From NCBI RefSeq assembly GCF_017562075.2, contig NC_054083.1, positions 39,601,255 to 39,665,254 of the forward strand: a stretch of DNA of 64,000 bases. The letters run 5' to 3'. The notes below the pieces were generated by a model. It made no database searches, was not told where the DNA came from, and was given only the letters and a program-made list of their open reading frames with translations. Each line of letters begins with the position of its first letter. Positions within the stretch are counted from its first letter, which is position 1. Positions 31,401 through 45,000 of the stretch are shown piece after piece. The DNA comes from Anopheles merus (taxonomy: Eukaryota > Arthropoda > Insecta > Diptera > Culicidae). Position numbers and translations under genes: made by a program.

Positions 31401-32990
31401 ATGTTCCCAAAGATCCGGTTGCGAGCGAACAGGGGGGGGGGATGAACTTTATGATCGGCACACCAATTGACAGATCCTAATGGATTCGTGTGCGTAAAAG
31501 TAGGTTTGAAGGTTATCCTGGCAACGGTCACTCGGTACCTCCAATGGCTTCCTTTTTCCTTTCTCGACTGGGGTCATTAAAATGTAGAACAAACTATCGC
31601 TTTCCACTGCATGAGGGAGCCGGCGGCATGGTAGTGCAGCCGTTGGTGCAGTAGCTGCTGCAGCAGCGCCTCGGTGCAGTTCGGTGCGCCACGTGAACCC
31701 ATCATCGGGCACACTGGGGCACCCGGATTGCCGGACGGTGATGTCCCCTTGGCTTTGCTTCCCGGCGAGCGCACGCTGGAAGCTTTCCGCGCACTATCGA
31801 CGGTAATTCACGCTCGGAGTGCGCGCTCCCGCCGCAAGATCGCCTTGTGGGCCTGTCCGATTCCGATCATTTATTATCGCCGGTGTGTCGGGGTGCCAGA
31901 TAGAGTGCAACCGGTGGCGAGATTGGGTTTTCAGGAGATTTTCGTTTTTTTTTCGTTGCGAATATCCTACCCACCCCACAGCTACTGTCGCTTTTCTTGC
32001 GAGGGTTTTATTTTCGCACAGACATTCGGCAGCAAATGGCGCGCTAGGGCCGTGCTCCAAACCCCACGTTTGCCCCCCCCCTTACACGTGTTTGTAGGAG
32101 CATGGCGTGGTGGTGCCATTGACTCATTTCTCCCGTGGTGCGACGACTGAGTCTGGGAAAAGGTTTTGTGATGCTGGCCGGAACTGGCCATAACTCACTG
32201 TGTGTGTGCGCGCGCGTATCGTTAATGCATTTTTGCTGCCGCTGCCGCTGTACGATCTCGCGCCACCTTTGGCACCGACGGGGGGGAGTCTGGTAGGCCG
32301 AAAAGGGCCAAACCAAACAATCTGAAGCAAGGGCTCCTGCCGCACGTTCATTCCCTCCCGTGCCAGTTCGGTTGTGCCAGATGAGAGACAATGAGGCGCA
32401 ACCGGGGGCTGAAGAATCGCTCGAACCCCAACAAACCGAACCGCCGAACCGTTCGCTCATCGTTCATTCATCATTAGATGGCCTAGATTTATGCGCTGCA
32501 AACCGTTTGGCTGCGAAATGCACCGCGCGATAGGTGAAAGTGGTAAAGGTATTACGAAGGGCACCTCAATCGATACCTCGCGTGTCGATATGTCGCCGCC
32601 GTCGTCGTCGGCTGGTGATTATTTTTATCTCAAACGTGGTCGTTCCTTGCGTTTCGAGTACGCTAAGACACAATGTTTGGGGGTTTCATTACGAACATGG
32701 GGTTTCGCTGTGTGCACGTATGCAGTTTTGTCGGTAGTGTTTCAGTGTAATTGAGTGTTCGAATTGAAAAAAGGGATTCTTAAAACAATAATTAAAGAGT
32801 TTAGATGATATCGTCTTTCAGTATTTGTAAGCAAGTGAGTGAGTTTAAGAAGAAAAGTGGTGTACTAATTGAAATGGAAATGGATAATGCAAAGAATACG
32901 GTTTATTTTCCACAGCAATGACTATTCTTATTGACAAATAGTGTTTAACAGTAGTTTAAATTGTTCATTTCAGCCGTATCATCTTGATTA
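28466..32990 (+). other. Intronic stretch without supported genes
   Basis: No coding region is supported on either strand. The longest frame (29821-30330, minus, 169 codons) overlaps several others and has no domain-like pattern. AT-rich DNA spans 30500-31160. GC-rich sequence with many short overlapping frames spans 31600-32470. Confidence 0.45.
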
Positions 32991-32997
32991 CTGGATC

Positions 32998-33073
32998 CAA
33001 TCCGGTTCGAAGGACCAAAAACAGAAACACATGTGGAACTATTCCAAATCCGGTTCGAAGGACCAAAACAGTC
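32998..33073 (+). repeat. Two-copy repeat with CCGGTTCGAAGGAC core
   Basis: AATCCGGTTCGAAGGACCAAAA occurs twice, starting near 32999 and 33047, 48 bp apart. In one minus-strand frame it encodes FGPSNRI twice. A third, single copy of the core lies at 18505-18520. It may be a mobile-element remnant. Confidence 0.6.
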
Positions 33074-33074
33074 A

Positions 33075-36000
33075 TGAGTTAATCGAGAAGTGATTTTGAT
33101 TGTGATAGTGTGGTAGTTTTGGGTGTGATAGTATGAATATATTGATTTGTACATATCGTTAAAATATAGTAAATGTGTTCAGTTTTGGTAACATTTTTGA
33201 ACGTTTAAATAACGAAAATATAAAGAACAAAAAATACAATTTTGAACGATATATGAAAAAGTGATGATTTCATTTGAGGTGAAAAAGCTAACCAATTCTG
33301 TATCTTCGGTTTCCTTTGTATCGGAGTGTGTACAGCGGGAGGTCTTACAGTCGTCTATGATGAGAGGCGTTTTCCTCTCGCTGGAACAAAATCGTGTCCA
33401 CACACCCAACTCCGACTAGCGATCGTTGAGTCTGAAATCTGAAGCATATAGGCTGAATGTAGTCCCTTAATCTATCCTCAGTTGGATATGCCCATCTTAG
33501 AGCCAGCAATAGTTCTACCGCCTACCCAGCCTTAGCATGTCGGCTTGAGTTTTCCCTTTTGTCCGTTGCATACAGGAATTCATCGGAGCAGCCATACATC
33601 CCGGTCTCTTGGCCAGCATCCAGTGCGCCCTGCCGATCGGCTAGATCGAAACGTCGACGTCTCGCCTAACCTCGTTATCATTTTAAAACCATAAAGAGGC
33701 TTATGACGTGCATGTTGAAAACGAAGTTTCCGCCGAACCCGTCCCGTCACGAGCGGTACCATGCGGGGCTTTCGATTTTCCGCGCACGATTGGGAAATCG
33801 TGAGAATAGAATTGAAAGTGAAAAACCGGAATGCAGTGGGACCACAACCTATGCAGCCTATGCTTGCGTTGGACAATGGGCGTTTCTATTCTCGTTTGAC
33901 AGCGCCTAGGGAGAAAGACGGGGAAAGGAAAATAGTTTTATATTTATGAGTTCTTTTCTAACTTAATTTATTCTGCAGAAAAGTGGGTAGAAAATAATCC
34001 TAAAAGAAATTACTCGGTAGTTCAGGTATATCTTGGAAGGTTACTGCTAACCGTTCGCTTCGTTGGCTGCTGGATAATGCAACTCCTTTTAATCATACCA
34101 TAAACGCTCGCCAATCCCACGGATGGATGCTTTACGGGCAAAAGTCGTAAGCCGTCGCGGGTTGGCGCGTGTGTCTGTCAATTGTCAGAATTAGAAATCT
34201 TCGCAGTTGGCAGACGGGGTTGGCACACGCGGTTGTCAGTTTGGTTGTTTGCTTGGGAGTTTCCCGATCCGGACGGACCGGACCGATCCAGAACCTACCC
34301 GGCCTATCAATGATGCGGCGGCTCATTTCTGCTGACAGTAGAAGGAAAAGTGAAAAAAATCAACGAGGTATCGTTGCATCTCGACCGACTCGGGAGCACT
34401 GCTGGTTGCGTTGCGCTTTTGTCAAAGGAAAACAATAATTCATGTCATGTGCTGCCAGGGCGCGGATCAGGCTCGGTGACACACCGTTCCGCTCGGACAC
34501 ACGCTCCTCGGACACAGCGGGCTGGGTGACATTGGATTTCGCTTTTACTCCTGCTGCTCATGTTACGTTTCGGTAGCGAAGCGTGCGGTGAATTTTAAAT
34601 AGAACCGCGTACCGCCTGACCTTTTTGGCGGGAGGATTTTCTTGTGGCGAGATTTATGGCTTTAAAATGTTCAATATAGCAATTTCAACTGGTTTCTTCA
34701 TTTTGCAATAGAAAATTCGAGCAACCTTTGTAAGGAGTTAAACTATTCTGGGAATTAAAAGCAAACAAAACATTAACAGTTCAATAAATCTCCAACTCTC
34801 CCTCAATTTCCCCCAATTCTTGCGAGGCGCCGATATAAATTCATAAATCATTTAACTGGAAGTTTTCCCGGGCCAAAACAACCACACATAGTTACCCAAC
34901 AACAGCGCACTAAACAACTAGTGTAAAAAAGGGCAAAAAACAAAACAAAATCGTGCCGATAATTTTACTTTCGCGACAGTCATCCTGGCACCGGCGGCAA
35001 ACACATTAACTTAAGCCCACACACCCGGCAGCCCCAGGGCGAATCCACCGTGCACGCCTGTGGGTGGTGGATATCGAGCAAATATAGAACTCGAATTATC
35101 TTTCCCCATCGAAACGACAACCGTCGTTAAGGGAAGCGGGTGTTCGGGGTGGTTTTGGGCTGGTCGGTGGGGTGAAAGGAAATTCCCGTTCCATGCGTAA
35201 CACACTAACCTTCAAAGCCTGTGTTCGGGTTTTCCCGCGGTTAAAGCTCCGGGAAGACAAAAATCCTGAAACTGACAGTCGGTCCTGCTGACTGTTATCT
35301 TAAGTCCTTCAATCTCGCTCGCGCTCTTGCATGCTCTCTGTTTACGTAAGATAGCTTGTCTTGGATCTTAACACCACTCCCAAACTGCTGCTCTCGATAA
35401 TAAAAGCGGATTTTTCAGCGGGAATGAGGGATTTAATTAAAAAGAGCCCACAATCTTAAGCATTCCAATGTTTGTGTTCTTTTTACCTCGCGCTGCCGTT
35501 GCGTCTGCGCACTGCTTTTCCCCGCTCGGAGTGGAAAGCTTTTCGGTGGAAAGCTTTCACCGTCTGTCATGCCATGTTTTCCATCGGTGGGGCAAAACCC
35601 AAAACAGAACGGTTTGTGTTGGGAATGCCTCTCGGCGGTGCAAGTCAAAATTGCTGTTACCGGTATTTTTCTCTCCTCCGCTCTGGTTGTGTTTCTGTGT
35701 TACCTAAGCGTAGACAAAATGAAGGGTTTAATAATTCTTCAACAGAACTGTTTAGTGTTTAGCAAGTGTTGATTGAAGCATTAATTTTTAAAAAAGTAAT
35801 ATTGTTATTATATTGTGTCAAACAAGTGTCACTGTTTGAATGTGAGAGAGGGAGAGTGTTGGAAACAGGAGTGGAGAGCGAGAATCTGATCGACCTCTAA
35901 ACGTTATCAGCAAGCAAGGAAAAACGGGTAGGAAAAAAAGAAACAGTAAAGCAAAAGAAACCGTGTTGTATCGTGTGCTTATTTTTCTGCTTATATCTTG

Positions 36001-39000
36001 CGTGGGATTTTTGATAAGGTCACGTCTTTGACAAAACACTTAAGAAACAATTGGTGTGTTGTTTACCCCAGGTGCTCTTGGGAGACAGTGGACAGCGCCT
36101 TAGGGAGTGGTGACATGGTGCGTAATATATTACTGTGAACCGAAGGAAGGATTTTACAAGGTTTATTAGAGAAAACGGATAAATAGAGTTTTTTTTCCAT
36201 CATACTCCATCAAAACTATACCGCAATGTGTATGGAAATGAGTCCCGCTGGTACAGACATGCAAAACCTGATGGTAATGTGCTGTTGGTGGACGGTCTGA
36301 CACACCTTTCCCCGGCCACGGTGGAATAATTTCAATTTATTGCGTATTTTGCGTGACGTCGGTAGCAGCAGCTCGTTGGTGGCTTGGAGCTCCCACAAAC
36401 ATACAGCCCGTTGTTGTTGGTTGGTGAATTAGTGAAGCTAGTGAAGGGGTTTATTGCAAAACATTCCAGTTGTGTTTGCCTGCCAACAACCGCGCACCAG
36501 TGGGCGGGTGTCCTGTGGCAGGATCTTGTGGTGCAGTAGTGGTTTGCGAAGAATAGGGCCGCGCCAACAAAGCGTAGCCAACATTGTAGCCGACTTCTGT
36601 TTTGGAGCGGGCTTCTCTCGTCCTACATTGTGCGGAGGAAAAAAGAAGCGAATCCTTAGTGTGTGCCTGAGTGATGTTTCTATACGTTTGCAGCCAGTGG
36701 TGTGTTTGTGTTTTTGATTGTAGAGTATAACAGATTATAAGTAAGATAAAAAAAAACGACAAGAAAGTGCAACAATGTTGATTAATGCGTGTATGGAAGA
36801 ATGGTCCTTGAATGATAGTGTTGGGTGTGTTGGTGGAAGTTCGTAGCAAGTGACGTGGAGAAAAGCAAATCAAAATCGTTCCCCGTTGGGCGTTAATGCT
36901 CGAGCGCGGTGTGCTGTTGTCGACGTAAGCAGTACCTGATGAAGTTTTAAGCATACAGGGTTAACAGAGGATTAGAATAGGTACATATTTGATGCTAAAG
37001 AAGTTTCAGTTTGTTTGTTTGCTAATTTTAGAAACACTTGTTTGTTATTTTATAGATAAACCAAACAATTATACATGCATTTTAGTTGAAAAGCAAAAGA
37101 TGAACAAAAACATTATTATCTTTTTCTTTGAAACGCCTACGTAAAAAAGCTTATATTAAATGATCATTGATATAAACTGCTCTATATATTGTGCAAAAAT
37201 AAGAGAAATGCTCTATTTTTGCAAGGCAAAATATGTAATTAGAACAACTCTTTCTATTCGAAAGAGATGTATTTGAGCTCTTAATAATTGTCAACACAGA
37301 AAAGTAAAGCAAAAACTAGAACAACCACTCTTCAAAAGCCTTACTTCAATCAAGCAGCCATAACAAGCACGCCTAAAGTTATGCAGCGTGTGTAGGTTTC
37401 GAGTGTGTCCGGCACAGGGATGATTGCACAACCGTTTTGGGCATAGTTCACCGCCGGCGTGCAAAGTTCACCGGGCCGAACAGAAAACCACGAAAGTTTT
37501 TGAAGCTTTCCACTCGCACACCTGCCTACTAAGCTTCCTTTGCCCTGGGAAAAGGAAAAGCGGTGGGCGGCAGAGCGAAGGAGAGTGGCAATTGCTGTGT
37601 CGCTGTGTCTCCAACAGTGCGGTAAATCGTTCCTACACACGTGAACCATTTTTCACGTTGCTGTTTCGTTGTTGTCGTTTCTTCCGCTTACCCCAGAGGT
37701 CCGCTCGCGTACACCCTTACTTACCATCTTAAAGTTGTTCCCCCGGGGGCGTTGGCAGTGTATTCTTCGCGCCTTGAATACAAAACTGAACACAACCCCG
37801 GCAAGGTGTATTGTTGTTGAATATTGAATTAAAATGGCTTCTGGTCGTTTGTTTTGCTAAAGCTGCTCTGCGCTCTCTCTCTCTCTCTCGAGAAGGGACG
37901 ACGCCCGTGTTCGATGTGGAAGATCTATTTTCGGTTGCGCCTCGGCTCAGGTGCCCGCACTTGCCGGCGGAGAAGTTTATCCAATGTGGTTCTGCAGCAT
38001 TCCAATCGGTAAAACGGAAGGTTTGATTATAACCCATCAGCAAGATTGGATTGTTAAAATATGTATTTTGCTATATTGGAAAGCGAATTGGGTTGGAAGA
38101 AGAAGAAGTTGTCCATGTTTCGATGGTGGAGCACTTTGTCTTGATCTCTGCTCACTTCATCATATATTATTACTTTACAACTGTGCATGTTAATGATGCG
38201 TGAATGACTCATCGCTCTATTGAATGCAACTTAGTTTTTATCGTAGCCATTCATTCGCAGTGAACAAAAGCGTCCGTTTATGAGCAATCGGGGAGAACAT
38301 TATAATGACGCAAGTCAGGAAACAATTGCACACATGGGACGACTGGGAAATGGGCAAGGAGTGAGTGCGCGTGTTTTGCATGATACATGTACAAAAGGGA
38401 AACAGAACACAAAAAGAGTCCTTGAAATTCCTAGAATACGATTATAATAATGATTGCATGTCGTTGCAGCGGATTTTTTTTATTTGCTTTGCAATTGCGA
38501 GAACTCGAACGGGGGGAAGGTCGAACTAGAAATGTGGCGCAGGAATGGAATGTATGTCAATGGACTAAACGATGTCCTTGTATAATTATGACATTAGTTG
38601 TGGTGTGTCTTTTATAAGGATGTATTTTTTAATTTCCTTTTAATTATTCTTGCATTTAATTTTTGTATCCAGACTTTGGACCGATTGGTCTCATTCGCTC
38701 CTTTAAATCAGCCCAAATCAAATATTCTTTGCAAGTCATTTGTGGCAATTACCTCATACCATGTATTCCCGGTACACTTAATATGCTATATAAGTTTACT
38801 TGTTTACTGGTTTACTAGTAGTTTTGGTTATATTTCAGCATAAAGGATAGTATCGCTGGAAATCGCTGTGTAAAGAGAGGATACTGTCGATGCTGGGTTT
38901 TATTTGTCAGTTGATGCATTCCGCAGTATATCAATGTTATTCGTATCAAAATAGTACTGCAACACATGCCCACGGGGATACGGGATTACGGGATTTTTTC

Positions 39001-42000
39001 AGGTAGAATTTGGGGCATTGAAATCGCCAAGAATTTTTGTTGTTTAAATTTTTTATGGACATTATTTCCTGTATAGCGACTATTGCTGGGCTATGACGGG
39101 TTATTCAAATTGTTAGTACATCAGAGTTACGGAGTTAGTCAAGTTCGTTATATTCTATCCAGGACGTGACAAACAAAAGAATACTCTTATTTACAGGATA
39201 GAAACTGAAGAATGAACATTTGTAGTTATTCAGAAAGAATTCGATGAAAAGGACACTATCGGGTGGGAGAAGGGGTCTCTCGGAGTTGGAAGGATCGGAA
39301 ATAGAACAAATACATACAAGGGCTACATACAACAAATTTTACATAAAAATGAAGTTCATACGATTTATTTTCAACCTTCATCGCAAAACTCATTCTAACA
39401 GGAAATGAAAGTCTGTTGCTTCACTTCCGCTGCATTTTCAGCGTTGAATTTCTCCCCTCCCTTGGGGGTATGTCACCACACCCATTTAATACCTGCCAGG
39501 CATAAACCAACCGGCCAGCGGCAGAACGGTCGCGGCGTGGGCTCTAGAGCGTTCTCCTAAGGGACCCGAAAGTAATTTAACTGTCTGTCGACGATTGCAA
39601 TCGCGCACAGAACACCGCCCGTCATCGTCTTCGTTTTGCACTGGAATGCAAACCTGGTGAACCTGGTGCAGTTGGTATTGCACATCCTGCAGCGTCTAGA
39701 CTAGCGTCGTTCGGCACAGAAAATCGATGCACCCTGGAGTCCAACCTGTCCCTGGCGGCGGGAACGCAGAACGGGAAGCAACCGAGCAGAAGCAGGGAGA
39801 GTGTAAGGTTTTAATCTTTCCAACGTCCCACGGACCGAACCTACCGCAACATGCACCGGCTTGACCCAGAAGGGGGTCGGAGCACGTTGTCCGAGCTGGT
39901 CGGGTAATTCTATTATGTCGCTTTTCGCCAAGCGACGTTCGTTCGCAAGGCCGATGACATTGTGCCGCTGGTCCGAGCTGTGGTGCTCGGGAAATCGCGC
40001 GCGCGCTCCAGAACAAGAACAGCAAAGACCCACGGCAGAGGTGTTGTCCTAGGCTGTGCAATAGCAAAAAGTACACACAGACTACACCTCTAGCACAGGG
40101 GTGAATGTACCGAAACCGGGCGCCCAAAGCCGTTCAGTATATCACTGTGTCGACAGTTTAAATGTGGCCGTTGTTTTCGGGGTAGCTTACTCAGCACCGG
40201 GTGTTATGGTGGGGCTTTTAGGGTTGCAGTTCGCCTGGCCCACAGCGGGATGTGCGTTTTGTGCCGGCGAATAAATCATGCCTCGGTATGGAACGGAAAA
40301 AGGTTTAATTTTAACTTGGTGTGCTTCATTAGGGAGAAAAAACGAGGTATGTGAAGCGTTTGATTTATGATGGTTTTAGTAACACTTTTGCGTAGATAGT
40401 AGCCGGCAAATGGGATTAAAAGCTGATGGTAGCGAAAAGCTCGGTACTGGTTTGTAATTAAGCGAAGCCTTTATGAGAAGTTGGTTCTATATTTAATTAT
40501 CACTGCACTGCGTCGAACAATGAGAAGAATAGTGGGGAACTATTCATTTGGGATTGAATTAAATTCAAAAGGGTTTATTACGAATGGTTTGGCAAGAGCA
40601 TTTTATTTTGAGCGTGTTCATGCATTTGATAATTAAAATATTGCTGTCTTATTTTGAAGTGTTTGTTGAGATTAATGGAAAAAGCGTAATAATATGTCTG
40701 TCTGTATACTTGAAAGATCAAAACAAGTATAAACTCTATCCAACACCCTGTTCAAGTAAGAATAAAACATTATTTTATTTATAAAAAAGTTCAATTTTAT
40801 ATGCAAATGTAATGTTTCCTTTCCTTAAGCATCATCATCTTCTAGATTCGGACGAAGACAAAGATGCTTGATTGCGATCAGCAAGCTGGTGATGAAACTC
40901 ACTTAACGTCCCCATCAACATCGTTGGTGGTCTATGATACGCTCGGTACGAATCTTAAGTCATCGACTGTGAAGCATCATTACTGCTTTCCTTTCCCCTT
41001 CCCAGTACGGCTCTGATGAGCTTTTCATCTTCTGCATCTAGCAGCGAGAGGGCACGCGAACGAACCCTCAGCCACCGGACAGCAGCACCACCAGCACAAC
41101 CATTAACATATGTTAATTCGGGTAGTTATTGGCAGTTTTAAAAGCGATGCTAGTTTTCGCTTATTTGTTTCACGTTGTATGGGATCGGTTTTTGTACGAG
41201 CTTGTACGACACACGGAGACATTGTAGGACTAGGCGAGACGGCAGCCTGTGTGCACCCGGTTTCCCGATTAAGGGAAGGATATAAAAGTTTATGAAAATT
41301 TCGTGAGCGAATTTTGCGCTTTCGGAAGCGCACTCAGTTGGGCATGACTAGGCAGGAGTTGTAGTTGGTACCATTTCACTCCGTCTTGCGGTTGCTGGTT
41401 GCGGGCTTCGCTCGGCTATTGATGGTTAGGCAGCGCCTCCATTCTGGTGGACAGTTCGTGCACGATTTCACAAAGATAGTGGCAGAGGAAATATGATAGA
41501 GTGTAGTGAATTACCCGAAAAAGATACAGCAACAGATAAGAGCCGTGTTTTGAGTGTGTTTGGTCTGTTGTTGCATAGTTTTCACAATAATGGGTACATT
41601 TGTTGCGGTGGACGTTAAGCGAAATTCAATTAGACTTTTAATGACTGCAACAGAAAGCGAAAACCTATTGTGCACATGGGGGAAAAAAGGAAACTATTTC
41701 AGTACGATAAACTATCTTAAGTACTCCTATACACATTCACCGAAGTTAAACACAAGAAAAGAGAGACCAACCTTTCCCAGACAAGTACGGTAACGCACAA
41801 AAACATAGGTTACTGATTCCTTATCAACCTATGTTTCCTCCAACCAAACGCGAAAATTAATTAAAAATATAAAAGTTCAGTCGGAAGATTAACCCAGCGC
41901 AGCATTCGTTACGGATTCGGGGGAGCAAGGGAGCACGGTTTCTATTAAGATTTTCGATACTCATCGCTTATCCTCACACACATCTCACTAACCTCGCGAC

Positions 42001-45000
42001 ATCCAGTCATAATATTAGAAGGAGGAAGAGAAAGAAGCGAACGACCCGTAACCCGTTTGTACTTGGCTTTAGTTTTTGGGTCGAAGCCGGGGCTTTGGAG
42101 TTGACTACTTGGCGAGGAGGTAAGAGCGAAAAATTATGCCTTAACCTCAGCGGTCACCGTGCAGAAGACTCCCGGATAATGACCGAGCGCATGGTGGCTT
42201 GAGTGTGTGGGTATGGAAGGAGAAGACCTTCGCTTAACCCCCCTCGGTAGCTTCTATGCACCCCCAAACCGTGGACAGGAAAGGCAGCGATGGCCCCGTT
42301 TGTGCCAGTTTCCGTCTGACATCATCGGGCAACTTTGCCAACAACTCCAATCGCTTCCGTGTAGGTCTCATGTAGTAACCTATAGTATCGCAACAATATA
42401 TGGATATGAATGAATGGCAAAACACATTTTCGTTTGGTTTCACTTTCCTCAATACGCCTGAAGTATCAGATAGGTTATGGGTCCCCCGCACAAATGCTCC
42501 CCCTTTTGGCGAGGGGACGTGAGTTGAAGGCAAAGTTTCGATTTCTGCCGCCAGCGAAACGTTCTCGATCGTTTCGATTTGGTTCTTTTTTGTGTACATC
42601 GTCGATGGTTTTTTTTTTGTTGCGCTCCGGGAGCATATGTTATCCCACAGGCCACAGCATACTTCCGATCGTCTAATGTGCTTCACGACTTTGCCAACCA
42701 TCCAGCAATGGGTTTTTCGCTTAGTAAAAACGTTGCACCAGAGGTATATGCTACTTTTTATCGCGATTTTGTCTTACTCGGCTTTATGACGATCGATGCC
42801 AGTGGGTGCCTGGGTTTTCTGTTGTTTTAGGGTCGGTAGAAGGGAGGGTCTTATGGGTGCAGATGTGCGCTAGGGTGATCGCCGGTGAGGAAACGGGGCT
42901 ACGATCTCGGGAATGGCATAAGGGGGAGGTTAGCAACCTGCGGCTTTTTGCTCTTTGTCTGTCTGCCACACTTTGCCCTCTGTTTTGGAAGATCGCTGCC
43001 TCCCTGCACTTGGTGGGATGACGACTCCCAGCGGTTGCGGAGTGTGTCCCAATCGGTCTTGCCGCAGTGCCGCTATGGTACTCGTAGTAGTTTCAGTGCT
43101 ACAGATGAGGGGCAGAAAGGAGTGCGAAAGGATGGTGGAATAGAAATAAAAACGCTTTGCGAAAAGAAATTAAATTACTTTCCTCCCTTTCGGCTGTAAT
43201 GCAACATCCACTCCAATCGAGGCTGATCGATGTGAAATGCCTTCGCGGGGCAATTCGCTCGTCCGGAGGATCGATCGGGCAGGAATGCCACCGTAGGGTC
43301 CGATGGTTTACTGATGATTACTGTCATATTATTGTGAGAGATTAGGGCGGCTATTCAAATAAATGACTTCCTTTCGGGAATCGTTCCGATCTGTCTCACC
43401 CCGCGCGCACCCCTTGGGCGCGGGTCGAAATGCCACGGAGTTCCATTTGGCGGATTCAACTCAATCGTTCGCGTGCTGACCCGGGACACCAAATTTGGAA
43501 CGACGTACGGGAAAACGGTCCGGTTTAGCCGTTTAAGGAAACGCGTGTGCGTGCCTTTACATTTGGCGAGGGAGAGAGTGAATTTGTTTGTGCGCTGGCT
43601 AATCAGATTCATTGTCAATAATGCGTGCATTGGAATCGTTACAGATTGGTTAATTTGTTACGTTTTATTGGAAGAGGAAAGGGTGAAAAAAGAAAGTAAC
43701 AACGTTTGTTATTGTGTTGAGAATGTGTGTTTAGTTTGAAAGAAATTGTGTGTCTGAAGCCCAGCTCGAAACTACAATCAATACCTGTAGTTATTCTGAA
43801 ATAAACATTTTTTGATATTCGAAAAATTTCTTAACAAACATCTTCATCTTGAACATTCTCACTATCTCAATACTGGCTTGCAAACTGGTTCTTGAATCTG
43901 CATTCTGTTCTCCCATAACGTTCCAACAAAACCAGCTCGTACCGATACGACCCGACGGTACCCCGTCAGTGTCTGAAATCGATCCACCCGATCCCGCGTA
44001 CAAGATGTAGTAAAAAGCCGATCGCAATCTCTGAAGTCTGAAGAAGGTGCACCGAGCCGGCGTAGGCAGAACATTGATCGCTTTGCCCACTCACCACTCA
44101 TCTCGGTACCGGTTCGAGCGCCGTTTTCGCATCGTTTCGGGCGATATTTATCGAGCGCGATTAGTAATTAATTAGTTGCGCTTTATGTCATACAAGATTG
44201 TGCTGTTAATTGCTAGGACAAGTGGGAACAGCGCTTGCTCGTGTGTTTGTGTGGATTGTATCGACCAGTGACGGGTTACGGGATTGGACAGTAGCCGTAT
44301 TCATGACTTCCTGGCGGTTTATTCTCTGTGATATACCCCATTCCAATGTTTCACTGGGGTTCGAATTGGAGCAAGCAGGAAGAGGAATGGGAAAACTGAT
44401 TTTGTCACGATTCAGTTCTTCACCAAGTGGCGGTGAGTGATAGCGTGTCTTGGGAAGACGTGACTATTCGCGAAGAGGATATTATTGGGTCACTGGTAGA
44501 TGAACTCATTAGAAGTTCGTTGGTCTTTTATTGACATCTATTTTTCGATGAACGGTGTATATAGAACATTAAAGAACAGAATTTTCATGATAAGAGAGTA
44601 TCGTGGGTATGAACTTTAATTGGAAGGTAACATATTCGACTTCAATGACATTCAAAACGGTTTGTTACTTGTAATTATGACATGTTAATCGTTTTTAAAC
44701 AGTTATTTTTAGTTCGATTAATTTCTTCAGACGGAAGACATACCAAATATCATCAATATATTGTAATTACGCAATACAAAATGTGCAATATTCCTACCTG
44801 TGGTCAGTGATACTTAGCCTGTAATCGTTATTCATTTGATATAGGACATTCCATGATTAAGCATCATTTGTTTTCCCGTATTGACTAATGATTTGGTTGG
44901 TTGGCGGCACCCATGTATCTCTCTTTATATCTGGGATCTGGTGTTTGCTTCTGGTGGCGAATCCCATCCCCCAGGATAATTTTCTGCTAAACCAGCTACA

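Noticed and set aside
36818..36828. TAGTGTTGGG as a possible hAT terminus
   Set aside because: It lacks an inverted partner and target duplication nearby; a match this short is expected by chance in this much DNA.
42234..42701. 155-codon minus-strand open frame ending in a charged segment
   Set aside because: Its last third looks somewhat protein-like, but I see no family motif, splice sites or promoter; plus-strand frames overlap it.
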